Shown piece by piece: positions 1 through 5,310 of a stretch of 5,456 bases of DNA; the first letter of the stretch is position 1, and the number at the start of each line of letters is the position of its first letter. The notes under the pieces are model-generated. The model saw only the letters and a program-made list of their open reading frames with translations. It was not told the origin of the DNA and made no database searches. The DNA lies in contig CAYQZD010000182.1 of NCBI GenBank assembly GCA_964421875.1, positions 1-5,456 on the forward strand, written 5' to 3'. This stretch comes from CAYQZD01 sp964421875. GTDB taxonomy: Bacteria; Electryoneota; Tariuqbacteria; Tariuqbacterales; Tariuqbacteraceae. A program made the translations under genes and the position numbers.

Positions 1-76
1 GAGGGATTTCATTCGCCTCGCCCTCATAATTGTCATTATCATAATCATCATCATCTGTGCGCATGCGTCCTCGCAT
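1..76 (-). CDS. N-terminal fragment of an acidic protein, cut by the window edge
   Basis: An open minus-strand frame starts just after the glycosyltransferase stop and runs off the left edge with no stop codon. Three in-frame ATG codons are possible (79-77, 76-74 and 64-62). GGAGG at 84-80 lies 3 bases before the second, and GAGG at 72-69 lies 4 bases before the third. I chose the second because it has the longer Shine-Dalgarno match, but this is uncertain. From the third ATG the peptide begins MRTDDDDYDNDNYEGE, strongly acidic and Asp/Asn/Tyr-rich, so it looks like a disordered N-terminal tail. The 10-base gap to the upstream stop implies co-transcription with the glycosyltransferase. No domain is visible and no function can be assigned. 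Only about 25 codons are seen, so a chance frame is not excluded. Confidence 0.5.
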   Translation of the reverse strand, partial: MRGRMRTDDDDYDNDNYEGEANEIP

Positions 77-86
77 CATCCTCCCG

Positions 87-1619
87 TCAATCCCAGCGGA
101 AGATGTACGCCTCCTTGCTGTGATTGTGCCGGGGATTCATAAAGTGAAGCAGAGCGTCCACCAGGCTGGGCTTGATATGGTCCACCTGTTCTAACAAGCC
201 CAGTTTGGTTTCAATCCTTTCGATATAGTGTTCCAGCGGCTTATGCGTGAATATCACCACGTAGTAATCCTCCTCGGGACGGGCGCGGCGTTCTTGAATT
301 AAATGGGGCGCGATGCCGTCGAAAGCGTCCCAACTTCGTAATAAAGTAGTTTCGATTTCTCCATCTAAATAGAACCACGGCGGATTGACAGGATGGTCGG
401 GGCTGAGGATGATGACTTTCGCGGCATCAGGGATTTTACCCAGCCTGACCAATGATTCCACCCGGGCTTTTTGGGAATAGTTGAAGGTTGTTATTATCAA
501 CAAAACCGTATTCACCGCCCAAAACCAAACCCATAATCCCCGCATCCATCTCTTGCCTTGTGTTATGCTGCCGGCGTAACCTATCATCCCCAGCGTCACC
601 AACACCGGGAACAGGGGGAGGATGAAGCGCTCCTGCTTCTGAGGGATGAGGCTGTGGATGAGCAGGAACCCGAAAGCGGCCCAGAACATCACCGGGGCTT
701 TGCGGGCGGCGCGGATTATAAACCAGACCATCAGAAAGCTGAAGGGCGGAATGAACGCCAGCAGAATGGTGGTGAAATGGGTGTAAACAGGATTTGTGAC
801 GTAGGACTGCACATGGCTCGCCTGGAAGCGGAGCAGGTTGAGGGGAGTGAACTGGAAACCGGAGTAGCTCAAGCCGTCGATAACGGCGAGGATGCCGGTC
901 ATAATCAGCGCGCCGAGGGTGAGGTAAGCTCCCGCCTTCCAGCGGCGTTTCAACGTTATGTATAGCAGCGCCGCAAGGGGGAAGACTACATTCTGATAGC
1001 GGAGGAGGAATCCCAGTCCCAGCAGGATTCCGGCAGCGAAGAATTTCTTAGCCAACCCCCGCTCATCTGCCCTAAGCGCACAATCCGCCAGAATCAATCC
1101 CGCCAGTATCGGCGGCTGGCAGAGCACTTCCGGGAGGTTGCGCACCGCCATAAAAGGCATAAGATAGAAAACAGCTCCGATGAGTCCTGCGGTGAAGGCG
1201 GTTTTCTCATCGGAAAACCGTTTGACAGCGTGATATATCAGGGGTATGGTGAGGAGCGACCAGAGAGCGTGCGTGAGGCGGATGAAGAACATCACCGTAT
1301 CGGGGGCGGTGATTGTCAGTTGTTTCAGCGCCCACATCAAGGCGGTGACGGTATAGGGATAGAGAATCCCGCGCATCGGGATTTTGCCGGTGTACCAGGT
1401 GTTTTCCCCCTTCAACCAGGCGTCGGCGACTTCGATGGTGAGGAAGTGGTCGTCAGGGATCATAAAGCCCTTGGCGAAGAGGGCGGCGAGAATCCTGCAG
1501 AGCGCGGCGATAATCACCAGGGTCCAAACCGGGTGTCTTTTCAGCCAGACGGTTACGGGGGAATCGGGCGCATCGAGTATCGGGTCCAGGGCTTCAAATC
1601 TCTGGGAGGGAGTTTTCAT
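87..1619 (-). CDS. GT22-family (ALG9/PIG-B-like) polytopic membrane mannosyltransferase
   Basis: This is a 510-residue integral membrane glycosyltransferase of the GT-C fold. About ten hydrophobic segments lie between residues 31 and 380, followed by a soluble tail (381-510). The first extracytoplasmic loop carries P55-D56-D57-H58 with E63, where GT22 enzymes have their catalytic acidic loop. PEV at 163-165 and QKQERF at 327-332, ahead of a hydrophobic segment, match the family's (H)KExRF-type motif. GT22 members normally transfer mannose from a polyprenyl-phosphate-mannose donor to lipid-linked glycans or GPI-type inositol lipids. The donor and acceptor here are not shown by sequence. The ATG at 1619 is preferred over an in-frame GTG at 1628 (three codons longer); neither has a clear Shine-Dalgarno. 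The gene is probably read from a promoter near 1650-1680 and is followed closely by the left-edge gene. Eukaryote-like exact substrate assignments should not be carried over. Confidence 0.8.
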   Translation of the reverse strand: MKTPSQRFEALDPILDAPDSPVTVWLKRHPVWTLVIIAALCRILAALFAKGFMIPDDHFLTIEVADAWLKGENTWYTGKIPMRGILYPYTVTALMWALKQLTITAPDTVMFFIRLTHALWSLLTIPLIYHAVKRFSDEKTAFTAGLIGAVFYLMPFMAVRNLPEVLCQPPILAGLILADCALRADERGLAKKFFAAGILLGLGFLLRYQNVVFPLAALLYITLKRRWKAGAYLTLGALIMTGILAVIDGLSYSGFQFTPLNLLRFQASHVQSYVTNPVYTHFTTILLAFIPPFSFLMVWFIIRAARKAPVMFWAAFGFLLIHSLIPQKQERFILPLFPVLVTLGMIGYAGSITQGKRWMRGLWVWFWAVNTVLLIITTFNYSQKARVESLVRLGKIPDAAKVIILSPDHPVNPPWFYLDGEIETTLLRSWDAFDGIAPHLIQERRARPEEDYYVVIFTHKPLEHYIERIETKLGLLEQVDHIKPSLVDALLHFMNPRHNHSKEAYIFRWD

Positions 1620-1651
1620 CGAAAACACCGGTTGAAGTTAATTCAGCCAGT

Positions 1652-1681
1652 AATATAGGAAGGAGGCAGGGATAATTGCAA
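1652..1681 (-). promoter_or_regulatory. Candidate sigma-70-type promoter of the glycosyltransferase gene
   Basis: On the minus strand TTGCAA (1681-1676, 4 of 6 consensus -35 matches) is followed after 18 bases by TATATT (1657-1652, 5 of 6 -10 matches). Initiation near 1645 would give a leader of about 26 bases before the ATG at 1619. This is the best pair seen by eye in an AT-rich stretch, so a chance match is possible. Confidence 0.35.
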
Positions 1682-1789
1682 GAAAATCTTTACAAAGGAT
1701 TTCGGTTTGGATTTCTATGAAGGATTGTTATAATGAAGTAACAGTAGGGGTATTCAATTAAACGCCAGTTTGTAGAACGGAGTTTTATT

Positions 1790-1817
1790 CCGCCGGGTGC
1801 TGGGACCCGGCGGGCAC
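1790..1817 (-). repeat. GTGC-headed palindromic repeat, copy 1
   Basis: Perfect 9-base arms CCGCCGGGT (1790-1798) and ACCCGGCGG (1805-1813) enclose the loop GCTGGG. On the minus strand the element starts GTGC and then folds. It shares the core GGGTGCxGxGACCC and the flank GCACAT with the copy at 3947-3976, but the outer stem bases differ on both sides. It is not followed by a T-run on either strand, so it does not look like an intrinsic terminator. Confidence 0.75.
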
Positions 1818-1831
1818 ATCTAAGGAATGAT

Positions 1832-1856
1832 GCGGGGGAATAAATCCCCCGCCTAC
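1832..1856 (-). repeat. GTAG-headed REP-like palindrome, GC-rich version, copy 1
   Basis: Arms GCGGGGG (1832-1838) and CCCCCGC (1846-1852) flank the loop AATAAAT. The next four bases, CTAC (1853-1856), read GTAG at the 5' end on the minus strand, the arrangement typical of REP sequences. A 25-base stretch from 1833 to 1857 is identical to 5311-5335. Confidence 0.8.
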
Positions 1857-1916
1857 CATTGTTTAGTGTCAAGTGTAAAGTATCAAGTTACAGGTCTGCC
1901 CTGGGATTCCTCCCTT

Positions 1917-1942
1917 CTGGATTCCGGCTGCGCCGGAATGAC
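1917..1942 (-). repeat. GTCATTCC-type palindromic repeat, copy 1
   Basis: Arms ATTCCGGC (1921-1928) and GCCGGAAT (1932-1939) have a 3-base loop. They are framed by CTGG on the left and GAC on the right, so the minus strand reads GTCATTCC and ends in CCAG. The window's right end carries a relative with a different but paired stem. Palindromes of this design are common intergenic repeats in many bacterial genomes. Confidence 0.75.
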
Positions 1943-1975
1943 TTGTAAATTGGTGGATTAAGAACCCACACTACG

Positions 1976-2006
1976 ATAAGATTGCTTCGCTTCGCTCGCA
2001 ATGACA
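1976..2006 (-). repeat. GTCATTGC-type 31-base repeat, copy 1
   Basis: This 31-base element begins ATAAGATTGC and ends TCGCAATGACA, with a TTCGC doublet between. ATTGC and GCAAT form the outer stem. It matches 5151-5181 at 30 of 31 positions in the same orientation. On the minus strand it starts TGTCATTGCGAGC, sharing the GTCATT head with the copies at 1917 and 5434. Its plus-strand translation gives the RFARND-like peptide seen in spurious short frames. Confidence 0.8.
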
Positions 2007-2012
2007 GAATTA

Positions 2013-2035
2013 GGCGGAATGAGATTCCGCCCTAC
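2013..2035 (-). repeat. GTAG-headed REP-like palindrome just after the inositol fusion gene
   Basis: Arms GGCGGAAT (2013-2020) and ATTCCGCC (2024-2031) enclose GAG, followed by CTAC (GTAG on the minus strand). It lies 5 bases beyond the fusion gene's stop codon and so would form the 3' end of that transcript. No T-run follows on the minus strand, so any role would be 3'-end protection or pausing, not classical termination. It differs from 3891-3913 by one loop base. Confidence 0.8.
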
Positions 2036-2040
2036 TGCGG

Positions 2041-3867
2041 TCAGCTTTTAAGCAAGCGTCTTTCGGCTTTTTTCAGGGCTTTTTCATCGTCCACGTCGAT
2101 CCAGAAGCCGCCTTCGATGTCGAAGGTGCGGGCTTTGGTTCGCTCAGCCAGGACACGCATTCCGCCGGAGAGGGAACCGTCGCCCTTGGTATCGATACTC
2201 GTTTCGATGGCATCGAAAATGGCGGGTGAACAGTAGAAGATACCGGTGTCATAGGCGTTATGCTCGGACAGATTCTTACCGATATTGACGATTTTATCGT
2301 CGGCGGTCAGCACCCGGGTGACATCGTCGAGGTCCACCAGGGTATTGGATTCGATGTTGTAATCCACCGCCAGCATCACTTCGCCGTCGTCGAGCCGTTC
2401 GCTCATCAGGCGCATCAGGATGTCGGCGTCGTAGATATGGTCTGCCATAGAGAGGATGAAGTTCTCCCGGAGGTGGCCCTTCGCTTTCAATACGGAGATA
2501 CCGTTTTCCTTCTCCCATTCATCGTTGTAGATATATTCGATGTGGATGTCCCGTTCGCGGGTGAAATCCTCCAGGGCATGCTGCACCTTTTCAGCATTGT
2601 AGCCGGTGACCACATAGAATTCGGAGATACCGGCGCGGCGGGCGGTGAGGATAACGCGTTCGATAAGTTTCAATCCCAGGACTTCCACCAGGGGCTTTGA
2701 TTCGCCCGCATTGGCGAGGCGGACACCTTTTCCAGCGGCTATGATGAGGCATTTCATTTTACTTTTCCTTCCCGAGGCTCGCATTATGAATTCGTTGGTC
2801 ATCCTGAAGGCTTCGTCGTCGGTGAACTGTTTGGGCGGGTGTTTCATGAAATAAGCCGAGGGGGAATAGAGCACTCCTCCCACGCCGCGGTCGAGGGCGA
2901 GTTTGGCGATTCTGACAGCGTCGATAGCCACCCCGGCGGAATTGGGGGAATCCTCAACCGACAGGCGCAGTTCCAGGTTCATCGGAACATCGCCGAACAG
3001 AAGTCCCTCCATCCTGATGAAGCAGACCTTGTTGTCCTTCTGCCAGGGGACATAGTCGGATGGACCGACATGGATGTTTTCGTCCTCGAGGCGTTTGGCT
3101 AAAACGGACTGGACGGCTTCGGTCTTGGAGGTCTTCTTGGATTTCAATCGGGCGCGGTTGAGCATATTGAGGAAATCGGTGTTGCCGCCGGTGTTCAATT
3201 GATAGGTGCGTTCCAGCTTGACCCCGCGCTTCACGAAAAGGTTGGAGAGGGTTCGATGGGTGATGGTGGCGCCGAGCTGGGCTTTGATGTCGTCGCCGAT
3301 GAGGGGGAGGCTGCGCTCTTCGAAGCGCTTGGCCCATTCCGGGTCGGAGGCGATGAAAACCGGCATACAGTTGATGAGGGCGACGCCGGCTTCGAGGGCG
3401 CATTCGGCGTAGAACCTGACTGCGGTTTCCGAGCCCACAGGGAGGTAGTTCAGCAGGATTTCCGCGCCGGAATCCTTGATGACCTGCACCACTTCCTCTT
3501 TGGACGGTTCCGGTTCATCGGCGGGGAGGAAGGTGTATTTATCCTCGTAGTCCCGCATATGTTCGGAAAATCCGTCCAGGATTTTCCCCATCCGGACTTC
3601 GACGCCGGTTGGGGGGACATCATTACAGAAGACGGCGGTGCAGTTGGGCAGTTCAAAGATGGCGTCAGACACATCTTTGCCGACCTTGCGCTTATCGATG
3701 TCGAAGGCGGCTGCGACTTCGATGTCGGAGGGTTTGAAGCCGCCGATTTCCCAGTGCATCAGTCCGCTGGCGTCTTCCGGGTCTTTGGAGCGGTAGTATT
3801 CGACGCCCTGGAGCAGGGAGCTGGCGCAGTTGCCGACGCCGATGAGGGCGATTTTTATTTTGGTCAT
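2041..3867 (-). CDS. Fused inositol-1-phosphate synthase and CTP:inositol-1-phosphate cytidylyltransferase
   Basis: The 608-residue protein has two complete enzyme domains. Residues 1-370 closely resemble actinobacterial Ino1 from memory: Rossmann motif GVGNCASS (10-17), NYLPVGSE (140-147), GDDIKAQLGATITHR (191-205), NTGGNTDFLNM (225-235), KSKKTSKTEAV (242-252) and EDSPNSAGVAIDAVR (305-319). This domain should convert glucose 6-phosphate to inositol 1-phosphate with NAD as catalytic cofactor. Residues 371-608 are a sugar-nucleotidyltransferase fold: AAGKGVRL (377-384), K391-P392, ENGISVLKAK (454-463), ADHIYD (475-480) and GGFWIDVDD (586-594). This pattern best fits inositol-phosphate cytidylyltransferase making CDP-inositol; a related sugar- or choline-phosphate activity cannot be excluded. 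Both domains have usual family length, with almost no linker. The start ATG lacks a Shine-Dalgarno. The enzyme is expected to be cytoplasmic. No CDP-alcohol transferase lies in the window. Confidence 0.88.
   Translation of the reverse strand: MTKIKIALIGVGNCASSLLQGVEYYRSKDPEDASGLMHWEIGGFKPSDIEVAAAFDIDKRKVGKDVSDAIFELPNCTAVFCNDVPPTGVEVRMGKILDGFSEHMRDYEDKYTFLPADEPEPSKEEVVQVIKDSGAEILLNYLPVGSETAVRFYAECALEAGVALINCMPVFIASDPEWAKRFEERSLPLIGDDIKAQLGATITHRTLSNLFVKRGVKLERTYQLNTGGNTDFLNMLNRARLKSKKTSKTEAVQSVLAKRLEDENIHVGPSDYVPWQKDNKVCFIRMEGLLFGDVPMNLELRLSVEDSPNSAGVAIDAVRIAKLALDRGVGGVLYSPSAYFMKHPPKQFTDDEAFRMTNEFIMRASGRKSKMKCLIIAAGKGVRLANAGESKPLVEVLGLKLIERVILTARRAGISEFYVVTGYNAEKVQHALEDFTRERDIHIEYIYNDEWEKENGISVLKAKGHLRENFILSMADHIYDADILMRLMSERLDDGEVMLAVDYNIESNTLVDLDDVTRVLTADDKIVNIGKNLSEHNAYDTGIFYCSPAIFDAIETSIDTKGDGSLSGGMRVLAERTKARTFDIEGGFWIDVDDEKALKKAERRLLKS
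2755..2773 (-). promoter_or_regulatory. Internal ribosome-binding site and start codon at the domain junction
   Basis: Inside the fusion gene, AAGGA (2770-2766) lies 8 bases before an in-frame ATG (2757-2755) that begins the cytidylyltransferase domain at residue 371. This spacing is ideal, while the gene's own start has no such site. A TAA at 2761-2759 in another frame ends one base before the ATG, as at a normal gene boundary. The site may allow separate translation of the second domain or be a remnant of two genes. Confidence 0.5.
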
Positions 3868-3890
3868 AATTGGATTGGTTTTTTATTAAT

Positions 3891-3913
3891 GGCGGAATAA
3901 GATTCCGCCCTAC
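3891..3913 (-). repeat. GTAG-headed REP-like palindrome upstream of the inositol fusion gene
   Basis: Arms GGCGGAAT (3891-3898) and ATTCCGCC (3902-3909) enclose AAG, then CTAC. It ends 23 bases before the fusion gene's ATG and matches the copy beyond that gene's stop at 22 of 23 bases, in the same orientation. If transcription starts at the candidate promoter nearby, the hairpin lies in the 5' leader. Confidence 0.8.
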
Positions 3914-3917
3914 ATTT

Positions 3918-3923
3918 ATTATA
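3918..3923 (-). promoter_or_regulatory. Candidate -10 element for the inositol fusion gene
   Basis: TATAAT reads on the minus strand at 3923-3918, a perfect -10 consensus in an AT-rich stretch. It predicts a start near 3911 and a leader of about 45 bases containing the REP-like hairpin. No good -35 sits at 16-18 bases; TTGCAA occurs 22 bases upstream, which is too far. Support is therefore limited to one hexamer. Confidence 0.3.
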
Positions 3924-3946
3924 TAAACGTTGTATTCTTTCGTATT

Positions 3947-3976
3947 TGCAACAGGGTGCGGAGACCCTGTTGCACA
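3947..3976 (-). repeat. GTGC-headed palindromic repeat, copy 2
   Basis: Perfect 11-base arms TGCAACAGGGT (3947-3957) and ACCCTGTTGCA (3964-3974) enclose the loop GCGGAG. It lies 25 bases beyond the TIR gene's stop. The minus-strand downstream sequence has no T-run, so a terminator call is not supported, though so strong a stem may still shape the transcript end. Confidence 0.75.
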
Positions 3977-4001
3977 TTAATAATTATACATTTTCTTATT
4001 T

Positions 4002-5054
4002 CTATCCTTCATCAACACTCGTGCAACGATCGATTGTTATTTCTATCAGTTGCTCCAATTCCCGCATAATCATGTGGCCTTCCTTAGATCGCATCATAAA
4101 TTCTTCCATGAAAGGACCGTGCATTGTAAACTTTACCGCGTTGCGAAACCGCGACAAAGCTTCCTTGGCTGCAGATTTCCGATTGCTCTGCGATGCTCTA
4201 TAGACTTCCAAACCGAGTTCATATAGCCAGGGTATATCATCTCGAATATGGCTTGCTATAACGAGAATACCGATGTATGGATCAGCCTTCTTTGGTGAAA
4301 TCATGTTCATCATCTCTTCAATCATCATCGGATGGAATCGCCGCATTCGCTTGCTGCGGGATAGGCCTATTCCATTGGAAAACCGTTCTTCGAGATTCGA
4401 CGGCATATCTCGAAGCATAACTTTGATTTCTTCGAAAAGCTTTGCAGCAGATGACTCGGTGATTTCCATTGCTTCGTCAGAACCCTCATTCTCGTCACCA
4501 AGTTTTTCCAATATCTCGTCGACACTCTTCTTGAATGCCTGTACCTGTAGTATAACTGCTTCCTGATCCGGGTCCGTGTTTGGTATGCGATTTAAAAGCT
4601 GCATGATGAGACCGGTGAGACCCTCAATATCATCCTGGCAATTGTGGAATTGATAAAAAGGGCCGGTACTGACTTGCGAGAGCGGAACCCCTAGGGCAAT
4701 CCCTTGAACAGGGATATCCAATTTACCTTTGGCGACTCCAGCCTCAAACAGTATCCAAGGTCTATTAAGGCTTCTTCTCGTGAAAAGACATACAACGTCG
4801 CTCGCGTCATTAAACTTCTCCATCAGTCGGTTATACCATTCGTCGCCGTACTGGATGCCTTCCGTTCCGGCCCTGTCGGATGAGCGAAACGCCTTAAGCG
4901 TGCCTGCGCTTACGCTTTTCAGAAGTTTACTGAAAGCCTCGGCCAGTTCGGCATCGCGGGCATCGTGACTTATGAAAACAAGAGGAGGTCTTTCATCCGA
5001 CTGCTCACGATTTTCGGTTTTAACAGTGCTTTTCGATTCATCTGGTTCTACCAT
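4002..5054 (-). CDS. TIR-domain protein with unrecognised C-terminal half
   Basis: The 350-residue protein has a short charged leader (1-23) and a TIR domain of roughly residues 24-157. Visible motifs are LVFISHD (25-31, first strand), FRSSD (56-60), GDEW (70-73), VVCLFT (87-92) and RPWILFEAG (98-106). E104 sits where TIR NADases have their catalytic glutamate. The later GPFYQFHNCQDDIEGL (131-146) also fits bacterial TIR proteins of the PWxLFEAG type. Residues 160-350 look mainly helical and hydrophilic, with a Met-rich stretch (242-251); I recognise no domain. There is no signal peptide or membrane segment. Bacterial TIR proteins often degrade or cyclise NAD in antiphage defence, usually beside a partner gene; none is visible here. 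A weak AAGAG lies 8 bases before the ATG. Sampled GC (26/60, 29/60) is below the neighbours' (38/60, 39/60), suggesting acquisition. TIR fold is well supported; activity is inferred. Confidence 0.85.
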   Translation of the reverse strand: MVEPDESKSTVKTENREQSDERPPLVFISHDARDAELAEAFSKLLKSVSAGTLKAFRSSDRAGTEGIQYGDEWYNRLMEKFNDASDVVCLFTRRSLNRPWILFEAGVAKGKLDIPVQGIALGVPLSQVSTGPFYQFHNCQDDIEGLTGLIMQLLNRIPNTDPDQEAVILQVQAFKKSVDEILEKLGDENEGSDEAMEITESSAAKLFEEIKVMLRDMPSNLEERFSNGIGLSRSKRMRRFHPMMIEEMMNMISPKKADPYIGILVIASHIRDDIPWLYELGLEVYRASQSNRKSAAKEALSRFRNAVKFTMHGPFMEEFMMRSKEGHMIMRELEQLIEITIDRCTSVDEG

Positions 5055-5116
5055 AATAATACTCTTAGGTTAATATTATGATTGAAATGACTTTTGTTGC
5101 TTTTGACTGGTCTGCA

Positions 5117-5138
5117 TTCCCACGCGGGAGCGGGGGAA
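5117..5138. repeat. Imperfect palindrome of the GTTCCC/GGGAA type
   Basis: TTCCCACGC (5117-5125) and GCGGGGGAA (5130-5138) pair at 8 of 9 positions around the loop GGGA; the mismatch is A5122 with G5133. It is a decayed relative of the GGAA-arm palindromes or a separate common repeat type. No T-run follows on either strand. Confidence 0.55.
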
Positions 5139-5150
5139 CGGTTTCAGTCT

Positions 5151-5181
5151 ATAAGATTGCTTTGCTTCGCTCGCAATGACA
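5151..5181 (-). repeat. GTCATTGC-type 31-base repeat, copy 2
   Basis: This copy matches 1976-2006 at 30 of 31 positions, with TTTGC in place of the first TTCGC. It has the same orientation and lies about 100 bases upstream of the TIR start codon. Confidence 0.8.
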
Positions 5182-5250
5182 ATGGTTGTTTTATTGTCAG
5201 ACAAACTGCGGTATTCTGCGCGTATCTGCGATTCGGAAATAAGACTCACA

Positions 5251-5277
5251 GGCTATTACGGCTATTAAGGCTATTAT
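5251..5277 (+). repeat. Three tandem 9-base units
   Basis: GGCTATTAC, GGCTATTAA and GGCTATTAT follow one another without gaps and differ only in the ninth base. There is no reading frame or hairpin across them. They could be replication slippage or iterated binding sites; the sequence does not decide between these. Confidence 0.65.
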
Positions 5278-5310
5278 GTTGTCAATGCGCCGGGTTGAAA
5301 TTCGTTGTTA

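Larger units (their letters stand above)
1629..2040. other. Gene-free repeat-rich intergenic region
   Basis: I see no credible gene in these 412 bases between the inositol fusion gene and the glycosyltransferase gene. They hold the candidate promoter, five palindromic elements (1790-1817, 1832-1856, 1917-1942, 1976-2006, 2013-2035) and a degenerate 7-base triplication at 1869-1889 (TCAAGTG, TAAAGTA, TCAAGTT). Short frames such as the 60-codon one at 1690-1872 on the minus strand mostly translate these repeats. Confidence 0.75.

Noticed and set aside
558..1658. Plus-strand frames opposite the glycosyltransferase (558-965, 1230-1658, 1384-1635)
   Set aside because: They are antisense shadows of the GT22 gene, with unnatural charged composition and no family signature.
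1690..1872. 60-codon minus-strand frame
   Set aside because: Most of it translates the GTAG and GTGC palindromes, so it is non-coding repeat sequence.
1869..1889. Three 7-base tandem units (TCAAGTG, TAAAGTA, TCAAGTT)
   Set aside because: They are too short and too degenerate to separate from chance in an AT-rich spacer.
1790..2035. CRISPR array
   Set aside because: The repeats belong to different families, have no regular spacing, and are palindromic elements found singly elsewhere in the window.
2041..3867. Synthesis of di-myo-inositol phosphate as a heat-stress solute
   Set aside because: CDP-inositol formation is compatible with it, but the required CDP-alcohol transferase is absent from the window, so lipid synthesis is equally open.
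3199..3900. Long plus-strand open frame of 233 codons opposite the inositol fusion gene, and similar plus-strand frames at 2260-2700 and 2839-3102
   Set aside because: The minus-strand gene is unmistakable from conserved motifs; these frames are compositional mirrors of a GC-rich gene and contain no recognisable domain.
3947..3974. Strong hairpin after the TIR gene as a Rho-independent terminator
   Set aside because: No T-run follows the stem on the minus strand, and the same design recurs at 1790 in a different setting, so a repeat element explains it better.
4002..5054. Thoeris, CBASS or short-Argonaute assignment of the TIR protein
   Set aside because: No ThsA, cyclase or Argonaute partner is in the window and the flanking regions hold no other gene; a named system would be a guess.
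2041..5054. Functional link between the TIR protein and the NAD-using inositol synthase
   Set aside because: They share only NAD as a ligand; spacing, base composition and intervening repeats argue for separate origins.
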